Source: CAIVAT01 sp037128705 (lineage in GTDB: Bacteria; Bacteroidota; Bacteroidia; Bacteroidales; FEN-979). Taken from it: DNA of 64,000 nt. The notes under the pieces were generated by a model. That model was not told the origin of the DNA. It saw only the letters and a list, made by a program, of their open reading frames with translations, and searched no databases. The DNA lies in NCBI GenBank assembly GCA_037128705.1, contig JBAXVX010000008.1:1-64000 (forward strand), in the 5' to 3' direction. Below, one piece after another: positions 17,255 to 27,400 of this stretch (positions are counted from its first letter, which is position 1; the number at the start of each line of letters is the position of its first letter). The translations under genes were made by a program, and so were the position numbers.

Positions 17255-17351
17255 ACTTACCTCTTTGAATTCATCTAAATTTTCCTTTTCGCTTTGGCAG
17301 AACTTATCCTTCGGTCAGGAATTTTAGTATTCAAAATTCCGATCCGGATCA

Positions 17352-18392
17352 TTAATTAAAAAATTTCCCCTGTGCTACGATCTTGTCATCCTTACGCAAC
17401 ACATGATAGATAAACATGCTGGAACTGGGACTATTAGCTGTAAATGGCCTTATTGAAGGTGACTGGATCGGTTGGGACCAGATCATCCGGCCTGTGAAAT
17501 CAAAAATGACCAGTTTGAGTTTTGAATAATCAGGACAGCGTGAAAAGTCAAAAAGCGTGTTCCCGTCCGCGCTTTTTATAATTCTCACCCATTGAGAAGA
17601 TACTTCTCCCATAATGAAGATTGCGGTGGTTGTCTTCCATTGATCATAAAGGGTTTGCAGCGAATCGATCGGGTCGACCGGTACCAGTCCCGAAAAGCTT
17701 TGAGGGTAGGCCATCCAAAGGTCAAGGTACAGGCTGTCGGGTGAATTGTTTGGACGTGCCACACGAAGAAACGAGGATAGTGATGAACTGTTTCGGGGTG
17801 CACAGCGGGTGTCGGCTCCAATAACCTTGGCACCCTGGAGGGCAGCCATCAACCGGTCGGCAAGTGTTCCCTGGGTCGAAAGAAAGCGGTTCTGCATCGA
17901 ATCGATGATGCTTTGGCCGAGCAGGATATTTCCCTGGATGGAATAGAAGATACTTGCTGTGTCATTTTTATAGTTTGAACAATTGGACCCGGTATATGCT
18001 GCTGCCCGGGATTGATTGTTCCTGAAATCAACAATGCCATATTGCCGTGTCGTTGCATTCCCCTGTGCATCATGGGTTACAAGCCAGGTAATAATCTGCT
18101 GTGGGGATTCCCCGGCAATCATATGGGCATGTGCATTGGTCTGGTTTGTACTGTTCCAGGCAGCCTGCGTATGAATGGCTCCAATCCCCGGGATGACATC
18201 GCTCAGAATGGCAGCCCCATGAGGGTAGGAGGGGCTGGAGGTGACACATGACGCCCCTGCACTTCCGATTTCACCGGTCAGTGTATCCACAGCGACAATG
18301 GAGAAGGTATCCTGAGCCATGACCTGTCCGCATTGAAAGAGAAGGGCTGAAATGGCAATCAGGAAAGTTTTCTTGAATTCGGAAAATCGCAT
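17352..18392 (-). CDS. Secreted DUF1028 (Ntn-hydrolase-like) protein
   Basis: 346 residues. Signal peptide at 1-26 (to VMAQ). Residues 27-about 235 are a DUF1028 domain: TFSIVAVDTLTGEIGSAG at the N end, GIGAIHTQA, a RQYGIVDF strand, GNILLGQSIIDSM, and GADTRCAPRNSSS near its end. DUF1028 proteins have an Ntn-hydrolase-like fold and a probable peptidase or amidase role that is not proven. Cleavage after the signal would leave Gln-Asp-Thr, so the nucleophile Thr is not directly at the predicted N end. The last 80 residues resemble a short T9SS sorting domain (LKLVIFDFTGRMI turn, final KIVAQGKFFN) and suggest surface export. Divergent from the giant repeat protein (199-bp gap). Confidence 0.82.
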   Translation of the reverse strand: MRFSEFKKTFLIAISALLFQCGQVMAQDTFSIVAVDTLTGEIGSAGASCVTSSPSYPHGAAILSDVIPGIGAIHTQAAWNSTNQTNAHAHMIAGESPQQIITWLVTHDAQGNATTRQYGIVDFRNNQSRAAAYTGSNCSNYKNDTASIFYSIQGNILLGQSIIDSMQNRFLSTQGTLADRLMAALQGAKVIGADTRCAPRNSSSLSSFLRVARPNNSPDSLYLDLWMAYPQSFSGLVPVDPIDSLQTLYDQWKTTTAIFIMGEVSSQWVRIIKSADGNTLFDFSRCPDYSKLKLVIFDFTGRMIWSQPIQSPSIRPFTANSPSSSMFIYHVLRKDDKIVAQGKFFN

Positions 18393-18591
18393 GGAGTTAA
18401 TTTTGGATAAAATTCATATTTCACATGGATAAATTTTTCATAAAATTAGTTTGTTTTCGTCATTTTCCAATAGCATCTAAATGATTTATTCCCATGAAGC
18501 ATGCGCTGCGATTTGCAGCACCCTAAAAACTGTTTATTCCGGCAATCCTTTTATTTCGTAATTTTACAACGTATTTAGCAGATTCTCAAAA

Positions 18592-21500
18592 TTGAAGCAA
18601 CTTTTCTTCCTGCCCCTGTTTTTACTCCTGACCTGTTCAATGTTAGGGCAAACCAATACCGATTTTTGGTTTGCTGCGCCTGAAGTGACTTCCCAACATG
18701 GAGATGAACCAATTTATTTACGGCTTACCTCCTTCGGCCAGAGTGCAAACGTTACGATTACCGAACCGGCAAATTCGGCAAATTTCGCTCCCATCAATAT
18801 TACCATATCGGCAAATTCAACTTATACTGTCAACCTGACCTCACGTAAATCTCAGGTCGAATGTCAGCCTCCGGATGTGGTCAAAAACTTCGGGCTTCAT
18901 ATTCATTCCGATACGCCCATCACGGCCTATTATGAAGAAGCCAATACATACAATCCCGAAATATTCACCTTCAAAGGGAATAATGCTCAGGGCACCTCTT
19001 TTATTATCCCGGGGCAGAATGTGATGGATAATTATCCATATTCCGTTGAGCCAAAGGCCTATAATTCTTTTGATATCGTGGCAACGGAAGATAATACCAC
19101 CGTCACCATTACTCCTCAAAAAGCCATACAAGGTCATGCCGCCGGAGTTTCATTTACCAAGACCCTTAACAAGGGGCAGATATACAGCGCCCGTGCAACT
19201 GGATTTACGGGCCTCCTTCACCTCCAGGGATCATCTGTTACTTCAGATAAACCGATATGCATTACGGTTAAAGATGATTCAGATAAATATCCGGGTTTGA
19301 ATGCCTGGGATCTCACGGGTGATCAGATCGTTCCTGTCAGCATCGTTGGGAAGGAATATATCGTGGTACGGGGATATACGAATCAGCCCATGAATGACTG
19401 GGCCTTTATTACGGCGACTGTCAATGGAACCAGCGTATATGTTGACGGTGTCATCGCTGCGTTGCTGAATACAGGGGAAACCTACCGGTTTCAACTCATT
19501 CCCACCGATTTATCCGCATTTATCATGGCAACCCAGCCTGTTTATGTCTGGCATCTGACAGGTTATGATGATGAGGCCGGCAGCGCTTTACTGCCTCCTA
19601 TGAATTGCACTGGTTCAACCCAGGTGGCCTTCACCCGTTCAACCCAGTATTCCTTTCAGTTAATTGTTCTGACCAAGGCAGGAGCCCAGGGTTCCTTCAC
19701 TCTTGATGGAGACCCTTCCAAAGTTACGGCCTCCATGTTCTCTTCTGTTGCCGGAAACCCTGCCTTCGTTTTTGCCAGGATTCCATTTACGCCCGGGGAC
19801 CTGCCTGTTGGTGCGCACATCCTGGCCAATTCACAGGATATTTTTCACATGGGCGTGATCCACACCTATGATGCCGGGCAATCAGGCTGTGCCTATGGTT
19901 ATTTCTCTGATTTTGCCAGCCTGAACCTGGGAGCTGACCAGTCGGTGTGCCCGGGCGCCACCTATACTTTTGATGCCGGCCCGGGCCGCCTGAGCTATGA
20001 ATGGTTTTACAATGGGAGCCCATGCGGGAGTACTCAGACCATCACCGTTTCAAACCCGGGGTTGTATTCTGTAACAGTCAATGACCATGGATGCATTTTG
20101 TCGGATGAAACCCAGCTTTTCAATTTCACAGCACCCAGCCCGGTTATTGACGGAGTGACCAGTTTTTGCCAGGGGGAATCGCAACAGCTCAGTGTCACCG
20201 GCACATACAATTCCTATTTGTGGACCACGGGAGCAACCACCCAGGCTATCACAGTCAGCTCCAGCGGCGCATACGGAGTCACCGTAACCGATGAGAACGG
20301 ATGCCAGGGAAGTTCCTCCGTCAATGTGACCGTGAATCCATCTCCGGAGTTAACGAATAACCCCACAAGCAAATCCATTTGCTCCCTCGACAATACCAAT
20401 ATTAATCTTACGTCAAATGTTGCAGGAGCGCTCTTTACCTGGACCTCTGTTGTAACTTCAGGATCAGTGACAGGCAACAATTCCTCCACTCAACCTGGTT
20501 TGCTGATCAATGATCAACTGATCAATGGCGGTCTCAATGATGGCGTTGTGAAATATTCCATAACACCCCAGGCCAATAATTGCTATGGCCCTGTTGTCGA
20601 TTACCTGGTAACTGTTCATCCCACCCCGCATCTTACCAACAGCCCCCTCACAAAGACGATTTGTTCCTCGGCCAATACGAATATCAGCCTGACTTTTAAT
20701 GTTCCGGGAACACTTTTTACCTGGACCTCCGTTGTTACTTCAGGCACGGTGACAGGCAATAACAACTCAACACAGCCCGGATTGCTGATCAATGATATTT
20801 TGATCAATAACGGAATCACCGATGGTGTTGTAAAATATTCCATAACACCCCATGCAAATAATTGCCCCGGCCCGGTTGTGGATTATTTCGTGACTGTTCA
20901 TCCCGCACCGCACCTGACCAATAATCCTGCTGCAAAATCAATCTGTTCAGCAACCAATACGAATATCATTCTGACTTTTGATGTGCCCGGGACATTGTTT
21001 ACCTGGACCTCCATTGTTACTGCAGGCTCAGTGACCGGCAACAACAATTCAACCCAGCCTGGATTGCTGATCAATGATCAGTTGATCAATACAGGAATTA
21101 CGGATGGGATCGTGAAATATTCCATAACACCCCGTGCCAATAATTGTAATGGCTCCGTTGTCGATTACTTTGTGACAGTTCACCCCAATCCGCACCTGAC
21201 CAACAATCCTGCCGCGAAGACTATTTGTTCATCAAGCAACACGAATATCAGCCTGACTTTTGATGTTACAGGGACACTTTTTACGTGGACCTCGGCTGTC
21301 ACCTCCGGATCAGTGACGGGCAACAACAATTCAGTACAACCCGGATTATTCATCAATGATCAGCTGATCAACTCAGGCCTCACCGATGGCGTTGTCAAAT
21401 ATTCCATCACCCCCCGGGCCAATAATTGTAACGGCCCGGTTGTTGATTACTTTGTGACTGTGCACCCCGCACCGCACCTGACCAACAATATAACAACAAA

Positions 21501-23982
21501 GACAATTTGCTCCTCAGGCAATACAAACATCTCCCTGACTTTTGATGTTTCAGGGACGCTTTTTACCTGGATTTCAATTGTTACTTCCGGTTCGGTGTCA
21601 GGCAATAACAATTCAGCACAGCCAGGATTGCTTATCAATGATCAGCTGATCAATACCGGCAACACGGATGGTGTTGTGAAATATTTCATTACACCCCATG
21701 CCAATAATTGCAACGGGACCGTTGTCGAATACACAGTAACAGTGCATCCAAATGCCATGGTCAATCCGATTAACCCGCAAATCATTTGTTCCGGCTCTCA
21801 AACCCTGCCTGTTCCTTTGACCTCCAACGTGTCAGCACCTTCAGTTGATTATTCCTGGACGGTTATTTGCGATCCCGGGATCCCGGTTTGCCCCGCATCC
21901 GGTAGTTTAATCACTATTCCGTCGGATGCAATCTCCAACAACGATCTGTTGCCCCGGTATGCTAATTATACAATTACTCCTTCGGTTGGAGGTTGCCAGG
22001 GAACCCCTTTGACAACATACAGGGTCCAGGTCAATCCCAGCCCTACCGTTACTAACTCACCTTTATCCCAGCAGATTTGTTCAGGCACGAACACCGCCCT
22101 TGTGGTGCTTACCGCCAATGTAAGCGGAACCACATTTGACTGGATTGCTACTCCTTCCTCAACAGCCATCACCGGTTATCAGTCAGCACCCGGAGCAGGG
22201 AATATTATACAGCAGACCATTAACAATTCATCTGCGGATCAGGGTTTTGTAAATTATCATATTATTCCTTCTTCGCAAAGCGGGATGGCCTGTCCCGGTG
22301 CTCCCGCCGACTACAAGATCTTTGTCAATCCACTGCCAACTCCTTTTATCACCGGGGAGCAACAGGTATGCAATGACCAAACCGGAACGGTCTACTCAAC
22401 TCCCTCTGTTGCAGGTCATGACTATATCTGGACCGTTACCGGTGCTTTAACCTTTACCGGAAACCACACCCATACGATCGCAGTTGACTGGGGGTTGGGT
22501 CCGGTGGGCACGGTTCAACTCACGGAGGTCGACCAGAACTATCCAACAAACTGCAGCACCATAACCCCGGTTAGCAATATCATAATCTATCCGGCACCTG
22601 CTCCTGTAATTAGCGGAGCAGCAAGTCCATGCGGACAGACCCAACAGGTATATACCATCGTTGTCCCAATGGCAAATCATTCTTATAACTGGGCAGTTAC
22701 GGGCGGGAATACGACATCCTCAATTAACTCCAGTGTCAGTGTGACGTGGGGCAATACCAATCCCGTTTCCCTGGATGTTACGGAAACCATTGCTTATCCT
22801 TCGGGATTGACATGCTCGGCTCATGCTCCCGCTTTTCCCATCACGCTGAATCTCATTCCTGATGCTGCAGGTGAAATATCCGGACCATCTTCAGTTTGCC
22901 AGGGTCTACCCCTTGCTTTTACTGTCGGTTCAATACTCAATTCCGATAGTTATAACTGGTGGTATGCTCCATCAACCGGTGCTGTAATAACTAATAACGG
23001 GAACAGTGCTGAGGTGTTTTTCGAATACACCTCCGGAACAGGTAGTCTGTATGTCCAGGGGCAAAAGACAGGCTGTGCTTCAGGACCGGTTTCACCTGCA
23101 CATGCAGTCACGGTGTATACTCCTCCGAGTGTAACTTTGCAGTCCTGCAACGACCCTGTTACTACGAAGGGGGCGAAGCCATTTCAGCTGAAGGGAGGCC
23201 TCCCATTGGGCGGATACTACAGCATTGACGGGGCTATGCTGCCAAATAAAATCCTGGACCCGGCGACCTTAAGTTCAGATCAGCCCGACCACATTATTTC
23301 CTATACCTATACTAACCAGTACAACTGTACCATCAGCAAAACCCAGGCACTGAAGGTGAATCCCGTCTCAAATTTCACCTGTAAAAACACGTTGACCGAT
23401 ATCCGTGATCAGAAAAGCTATCCCACCTTTGAAATTATATCAGGGATCAAACGCCGCTGCTGGATGTCGGCCAACCTCAACTATGGAACATACCAGCAGG
23501 GATTTGTGCCGCAAACAGACAACTGTATCGTTGAAAAATACTGTGCGGGAAATGATCCTTTAAAATGTGCGGAAGCCGGAGGGCTTTATCAATGGGATGA
23601 ACTGATGACCTTTTTACCGGCGGACAATTCCCTGGCTGAAGGCATGCAGGGGCTGTGCCCGCCCGAATGGCACGTGGCGACAGAATCGGAATGGGAGGAG
23701 CTGATAAATTACTCAATGGGTCCCGGTATAGCCGGATGGCAACTTTTAGATCCCTGGCCCCAATATGGTTTTCACGCCGAAAACCTCGGAATATTGTATC
23801 AGAATTATATTTGGTCCTTTGTGCCTCCCAAGTTTTCCGCAACCATATTCTGGACTTCGACCGTGAGCCAGTCGGGAGATGGAAGGATTGCCAGCCACGG
23901 CATGAATGAGATCAATGCAAGTGTATCCTCCTATTTCTCAAGCCGGAGCAATGGGTTCGCCGTGAGATGTGTGAAAGATTAG
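18592..23982 (+). CDS. Giant secreted IgGFc-binding / PKD-repeat / FISUMP protein
   Basis: 1796 residues starting at a TTG codon; the signal peptide (KQLFFLPLFLLLTCSMLGQ) starts there and no upstream ATG fits. Residues 20-450 match the IgGFc-binding-protein N-terminal family of bacterial surface proteins (NTDFWFAAPE start, then paired beta domains). From about 455 to 1570 come PKD/Ig-like modules, including five 94-residue repeats that are nearly identical (586-1055). Residues 1595-1796 form a FISUMP domain: RRCWMSANLNYG, YQWDEL, GLCPPEWHVATESEWEEL, final GFAVRCVKD. There is no T9SS sorting domain after it. Such proteins usually act as adhesins or matrix components. It ends 5 bp before the convergent glycosyltransferase gene. 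A TAATTTTAC element at 18559-18567 may be its -7 box. Confidence 0.88.
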   Translation: MKQLFFLPLFLLLTCSMLGQTNTDFWFAAPEVTSQHGDEPIYLRLTSFGQSANVTITEPANSANFAPINITISANSTYTVNLTSRKSQVECQPPDVVKNFGLHIHSDTPITAYYEEANTYNPEIFTFKGNNAQGTSFIIPGQNVMDNYPYSVEPKAYNSFDIVATEDNTTVTITPQKAIQGHAAGVSFTKTLNKGQIYSARATGFTGLLHLQGSSVTSDKPICITVKDDSDKYPGLNAWDLTGDQIVPVSIVGKEYIVVRGYTNQPMNDWAFITATVNGTSVYVDGVIAALLNTGETYRFQLIPTDLSAFIMATQPVYVWHLTGYDDEAGSALLPPMNCTGSTQVAFTRSTQYSFQLIVLTKAGAQGSFTLDGDPSKVTASMFSSVAGNPAFVFARIPFTPGDLPVGAHILANSQDIFHMGVIHTYDAGQSGCAYGYFSDFASLNLGADQSVCPGATYTFDAGPGRLSYEWFYNGSPCGSTQTITVSNPGLYSVTVNDHGCILSDETQLFNFTAPSPVIDGVTSFCQGESQQLSVTGTYNSYLWTTGATTQAITVSSSGAYGVTVTDENGCQGSSSVNVTVNPSPELTNNPTSKSICSLDNTNINLTSNVAGALFTWTSVVTSGSVTGNNSSTQPGLLINDQLINGGLNDGVVKYSITPQANNCYGPVVDYLVTVHPTPHLTNSPLTKTICSSANTNISLTFNVPGTLFTWTSVVTSGTVTGNNNSTQPGLLINDILINNGITDGVVKYSITPHANNCPGPVVDYFVTVHPAPHLTNNPAAKSICSATNTNIILTFDVPGTLFTWTSIVTAGSVTGNNNSTQPGLLINDQLINTGITDGIVKYSITPRANNCNGSVVDYFVTVHPNPHLTNNPAAKTICSSSNTNISLTFDVTGTLFTWTSAVTSGSVTGNNNSVQPGLFINDQLINSGLTDGVVKYSITPRANNCNGPVVDYFVTVHPAPHLTNNITTKTICSSGNTNISLTFDVSGTLFTWISIVTSGSVSGNNNSAQPGLLINDQLINTGNTDGVVKYFITPHANNCNGTVVEYTVTVHPNAMVNPINPQIICSGSQTLPVPLTSNVSAPSVDYSWTVICDPGIPVCPASGSLITIPSDAISNNDLLPRYANYTITPSVGGCQGTPLTTYRVQVNPSPTVTNSPLSQQICSGTNTALVVLTANVSGTTFDWIATPSSTAITGYQSAPGAGNIIQQTINNSSADQGFVNYHIIPSSQSGMACPGAPADYKIFVNPLPTPFITGEQQVCNDQTGTVYSTPSVAGHDYIWTVTGALTFTGNHTHTIAVDWGLGPVGTVQLTEVDQNYPTNCSTITPVSNIIIYPAPAPVISGAASPCGQTQQVYTIVVPMANHSYNWAVTGGNTTSSINSSVSVTWGNTNPVSLDVTETIAYPSGLTCSAHAPAFPITLNLIPDAAGEISGPSSVCQGLPLAFTVGSILNSDSYNWWYAPSTGAVITNNGNSAEVFFEYTSGTGSLYVQGQKTGCASGPVSPAHAVTVYTPPSVTLQSCNDPVTTKGAKPFQLKGGLPLGGYYSIDGAMLPNKILDPATLSSDQPDHIISYTYTNQYNCTISKTQALKVNPVSNFTCKNTLTDIRDQKSYPTFEIISGIKRRCWMSANLNYGTYQQGFVPQTDNCIVEKYCAGNDPLKCAEAGGLYQWDELMTFLPADNSLAEGMQGLCPPEWHVATESEWEELINYSMGPGIAGWQLLDPWPQYGFHAENLGILYQNYIWSFVPPKFSATIFWTSTVSQSGDGRIASHGMNEINASVSSYFSSRSNGFAVRCVKD
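20347..21756 (+). repeat. Five 282-bp tandem repeats (94 codons each)
   Basis: Units start at 20347, 20629, 20911, 21193 and 21475, all exactly 282 bp apart. Each encodes (H/E)LTNN, a TICSS-type Cys, NTNISLTF, GTLFTWTS, GNNNSTQPGLLIND, VVKYSITP, ANNC and VTVHP. Protein identity between units is very high while DNA differs at many silent sites, which points to older duplications kept alike by selection or gene conversion. Array length may vary between strains. Confidence 0.95.
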
Positions 23983-23987
23983 CGAGG

Positions 23988-25211
23988 TCAGGAATTGTTG
24001 CGAAGGATATCCAGAAATTCAAGTGCAACCTTATCCAGGTCGAATTCCTGACGGAGAAAGTCATATCCATAATCGCCCGCTTCCCTTAACAGGATCCGGT
24101 TTTCGGCAAGATAGATGATTTTTGCGGCAAGGTCGGCGGCATTCTCTGGCTCAAAGGCCCATCCCGCCTTGCCCTTTTCAACGATCAGCTCTTTTGCTTC
24201 GCCTTCAACGCCAAGAAGCACTGGTTTGCGCAGGGCAAGGTTTTCAAATATTTTTGAAGGGATGGCCCCCTTAAACAGGTCCAGTTTCCTCAGTGGGATC
24301 AATGCCACATCCGATGCACGGATGACCGGAATAACTTCACGCTTTGGCATGTTATCGAAAAAATGCAGGTTGGAGAGGTTCATCTCCTTCTTCAGTGTCA
24401 TCAACTGTTCGCGCACCGGACCACTGCCAACCATGATAAACTGAACATTCGGTTGATTTTCAAGTATTTTAGCCGCATGGAGGATCACCTCCAGCCCCTG
24501 GGCATGCCCAAGGATTCCGGCATACAGGAGAAGAAAATCATCCGGTTGAAAACCGTTATTTAAACGCCACAAAGGATCAGCCGGGATGTTGTTCAATTCA
24601 TCAATATCCACCCCGTTCTTAAGCCAATGGACCCTCTTTGCCGGGAAACGGCTGGAAATGTTTTTCACGATCCCCTGCGTTTGCCCGGTCACCATCACTG
24701 AGTTCCTGTAAAGAAATTCCTCGAGGATGGTGGATATTTTTATCAGAAACGGATTTGTGACAAGACCCAGTTTTTCGGCACTTTCCGGCCATAAATCCGA
24801 TACGTTGAATATCAGTTTTGCCCGTTTTATCAAGGAAAGGAGCCATGCTGTTATTCCAAGGAACAATGGCGGTGATTCACAAAAGATGAAGTCCTGGCTG
24901 CTGCATTTAAACAAACCGACTACAAAGGAGCTCTTTACGAAGCTGAAATAGTTGACCAGCCTGGGCAGGATCGATTTACTCGCTCCTGCGTAAATCCAGC
25001 AGCGATGAACCGGGATTCCCTCAATTTCCTCATAGGCATAGAATTTCCCCCGATATCCTTCATAAATGCGCATTTGAGGGTAATTGGGCATCGCGGTCAG
25101 CACCACGACATTCACCCCTGATTTTTTCAATCGTTTCGCGAGTTGAAGCAACCTGTTTTGAGGAGCACCGGTTTCAGGAGGAAAATACTGGGTTATGATC
25201 AGGAAGTTCAA
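23988..25211 (-). CDS. Glycosyltransferase family 4 (WbuB-like)
   Basis: 407 residues. GT-B retaining glycosyltransferase using a nucleotide sugar, probably in polysaccharide or O-antigen synthesis at the inner membrane. The N-terminal domain starts with MNFLIITQYFPPETGAPQNR, the pattern of the WbuB/WcaI group, and includes LIFNVSDLWPES. The C-terminal Rossmann domain has LLYAGILGHAQGLEVIL, VGSGP, the pair VALIPLRKLDLFKGAIPSKIFENLA and the acceptor-phosphate motif before KPVLLGVEGEA. The initiator is a TTG at 25211: a TGA lies in frame just upstream and no ATG fits. No other sugar gene is adjacent, so the acceptor is unknown. Confidence 0.9.
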   Translation of the reverse strand: MNFLIITQYFPPETGAPQNRLLQLAKRLKKSGVNVVVLTAMPNYPQMRIYEGYRGKFYAYEEIEGIPVHRCWIYAGASKSILPRLVNYFSFVKSSFVVGLFKCSSQDFIFCESPPLFLGITAWLLSLIKRAKLIFNVSDLWPESAEKLGLVTNPFLIKISTILEEFLYRNSVMVTGQTQGIVKNISSRFPAKRVHWLKNGVDIDELNNIPADPLWRLNNGFQPDDFLLLYAGILGHAQGLEVILHAAKILENQPNVQFIMVGSGPVREQLMTLKKEMNLSNLHFFDNMPKREVIPVIRASDVALIPLRKLDLFKGAIPSKIFENLALRKPVLLGVEGEAKELIVEKGKAGWAFEPENAADLAAKIIYLAENRILLREAGDYGYDFLRQEFDLDKVALEFLDILRNNS

Positions 25212-25233
25212 ACGTCGATGCTTTTTAGTGACT

Positions 25234-25241
25234 CAAAATTA
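25234..25241 (-). promoter_or_regulatory. -7 element of the glycosyltransferase gene
   Basis: TAATTTTG on the minus strand lies in the 50-bp gap after the BatA-type gene and would give a leader of about 16 nt. A matching -33 box is lacking, so internal initiation within an operon is possible but weakly supported. Confidence 0.35.
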
Positions 25242-25261
25242 CTATAAATCCCGGTTGTCGA

Positions 25262-27337
25262 TCATTGTTTAAGTAATCTTATCAGGGTTATTTCGGTGGC
25301 GATAAACAGGAGAACCAGCAAGATGCACCATTTCCAAAGCGGTGTTCCCTGCTTTATTTGATGAATTTCACCGGTTATTGAAGATTTTTTTTCTTTGATG
25401 ATTCGTATGTCTTTGACTGGCAGTCGCTTGATCTGTTCTCCCAGCTCCGTGATGGTATAACAGGACAGATCGGATTCCCTCCTGTTGAAATTGAATGCAA
25501 CCCCGGAGAGCGGAACCTCCCCCTTTGTAATCCTGTAAAAGCCGGCCTCCCTGATCTGGTCGTAGGTGAGCAGTGAAATAGTTGCTCCAAATTGGTTTAT
25601 TCCGGGGATTATCTCAAAATCGCTGTCTGTTTTTTTAAGTTTATACAGGTTGGCTTCGGTCAGGGTATCAGACGGAACTTTGATAATCGCATTTTCTCCG
25701 GTGATGTAATACAATGGGGGCATTAAATTGCTTAATAATGCGATATTATAAAGGGTTGGAACGAAGATCATGTGTTTTGGGAACAGGGTCCATGAATCAT
25801 CCAGCGGTGAACAAAAGAGGTATATTCTCCCCTTTTCAAAGGAGGCTGTGATCAGAAATGGCTGATTATCATGAAGTTTGAGCAATGCTTCGGCTCCGCT
25901 CTGAATTTGCTGTTTATTAACGAAATGCTTAAAGACTAAGGGAAGGTCGATGTTGTCGGGAAGGTTCACCTTTCCCTGTGCGTTTTTTTCGAAAACATCA
26001 TTGTAAAGCGCACTCTCAACTTTAATGGTCCCAATGCGCTGTTTCACCGTGTCAACCGGCCCATATCCCCCGAGGTTGAATTGCGATAGCAGGGAGTTAT
26101 AGGATTCAGTTCTGCCATTTAAGGGAGGGAAAATTACCAGGTTTCCCCCCGAACGAACAAAGTGACCAATTTCTTTGGCCAGTCCCGATGAAATTTCCTC
26201 AGGGCTGTTCAATATCACCAGCGAGTTGGAGAAGAGCTTCGCGTAGTCAACCTGTGATACCGGATTATTTGTAAAACGAATGGTTGAATCATTGCCAAAC
26301 AAAGCATTCAGGTACTTGTTCCCACTTTTTTCATTTATTGACAGCACCGGAATGGATGGTAAAACAGGATAGGTAAAGTACATTTTGTCGTCATAGACGA
26401 TCGGATAATCAGTAATTTCAACCAGTCCATACTGGGTCCCTGCAGAATTTTCTGTATATGACAGCGTTAATTCCGTGGTGGAATTTTCCCTGGCTTCCAT
26501 GGTGGCCAGCGACTTTTGAACCGAATTGATGGTGAGTTTTACCGGAATTTTTTCCAGGGATGCATCAGAGGCATTTCGAATGCGTACACGAAGCCTGACC
26601 GGCTGGTTTGGCTGATGGACCGGAGAGAGAAAATAGACGGAATCAATGTAGAGGTTATTCTTCTTTTCGGCAGACAGCGGGATCAGGAACCAGCTAATGC
26701 TGGTATCGGGTTTGGAGGCAAGCAGTTGTGAGGTTGATTTTTGAAAATCGGAGATAAGATAGGCGTCAAAATTCATCCGGGTGGTTTCCTGAAGCATGTC
26801 ATTTTGCCGGCTGATCACCTCCGGCAGTGTTCTGGACGAAGGGGAGACCTGGACCTCGCCGATAAGTTTGCGCAGTTCGTCGGGGGTGACAAACCGCTGA
26901 TGCCTTCCTTCAAAATCATTGGTTACCAGTTGAAACAGGTCGGATGGAGTATAAGCCGACACGATTTCCAGTGCCTTGGTTTTTGCAAGATCCAGCAACT
27001 TCCCTTCCGAAGTGATGGCATCCATGGAAAATGAGTTGTCAATATAGATGCTTATCGCCTGCTGACCAGTCATTTTTTTAAGCTGCCGTGATGCAGGAAT
27101 ATAGGGCTGGGCAAAAGCAAGGACAAGGAATGCGATGGCCAGCAACCGCGCCAAAAGGATGAGGAGCTGTTTCAGCCGCGACTGTTTTTTTGTCTCCTGC
27201 TGGATTTCCTGCAGCCAGCGTACATTGGTAAAGTAGACCTTCTTGAATTTTCGAAAATTGAAAAGGTGAATGAGAACCGGGATTGCCAGTGCCCCCAAGG
27301 CAAACAGGAAGGACGGGTGAATGAATTGCATGGCCAA
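25262..27337 (-). CDS. BatA-type membrane protein with von Willebrand A-like domain
   Basis: 691 residues. Two N-terminal membrane helices (about 8-25 and 58-78) enclose the BatA domain signature (IHPSFLFALGALAIPVLIHLFNFRK and VYFTNVRWL). A VWA-like domain follows with the metal-site pattern DNSFSM (about 101-106). The large middle region (about 300-600) is beta-rich and periplasmic with a GATase-like stretch (VRSGGNLVIFPP), and a last helix near 670 anchors the C end. The family is linked to the Bacteroides aerotolerance (bat) genes, but the moxR and bat partners are not adjacent here. Two starts are possible, 27337 (MAMQF) or 27331 (MQF). The gene begins just after the gdhA terminator, so it should have its own promoter. 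Molecular function is unknown. Confidence 0.85.
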   Translation of the reverse strand: MAMQFIHPSFLFALGALAIPVLIHLFNFRKFKKVYFTNVRWLQEIQQETKKQSRLKQLLILLARLLAIAFLVLAFAQPYIPASRQLKKMTGQQAISIYIDNSFSMDAITSEGKLLDLAKTKALEIVSAYTPSDLFQLVTNDFEGRHQRFVTPDELRKLIGEVQVSPSSRTLPEVISRQNDMLQETTRMNFDAYLISDFQKSTSQLLASKPDTSISWFLIPLSAEKKNNLYIDSVYFLSPVHQPNQPVRLRVRIRNASDASLEKIPVKLTINSVQKSLATMEARENSTTELTLSYTENSAGTQYGLVEITDYPIVYDDKMYFTYPVLPSIPVLSINEKSGNKYLNALFGNDSTIRFTNNPVSQVDYAKLFSNSLVILNSPEEISSGLAKEIGHFVRSGGNLVIFPPLNGRTESYNSLLSQFNLGGYGPVDTVKQRIGTIKVESALYNDVFEKNAQGKVNLPDNIDLPLVFKHFVNKQQIQSGAEALLKLHDNQPFLITASFEKGRIYLFCSPLDDSWTLFPKHMIFVPTLYNIALLSNLMPPLYYITGENAIIKVPSDTLTEANLYKLKKTDSDFEIIPGINQFGATISLLTYDQIREAGFYRITKGEVPLSGVAFNFNRRESDLSCYTITELGEQIKRLPVKDIRIIKEKKSSITGEIHQIKQGTPLWKWCILLVLLFIATEITLIRLLKQ

Positions 27338-27341
27338 AGAT

Positions 27342-27372
27342 AAAAAAAATCCCGGCTGGAGGGCCGGGATTT
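27342..27372 (-). terminator. Rho-independent terminator of gdhA
   Basis: On the minus strand ATCCCGGC (27370-27363), loop CCTCCA, GCCGGGAT (27356-27349), then a run of T. The 8-bp GC-rich stem plus T tract is a textbook terminator 29 bp after the gdhA stop codon. Confidence 0.92.
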
Positions 27373-27400
27373 AAGCAGGGGAGGGTTGCCCCATTGATTT

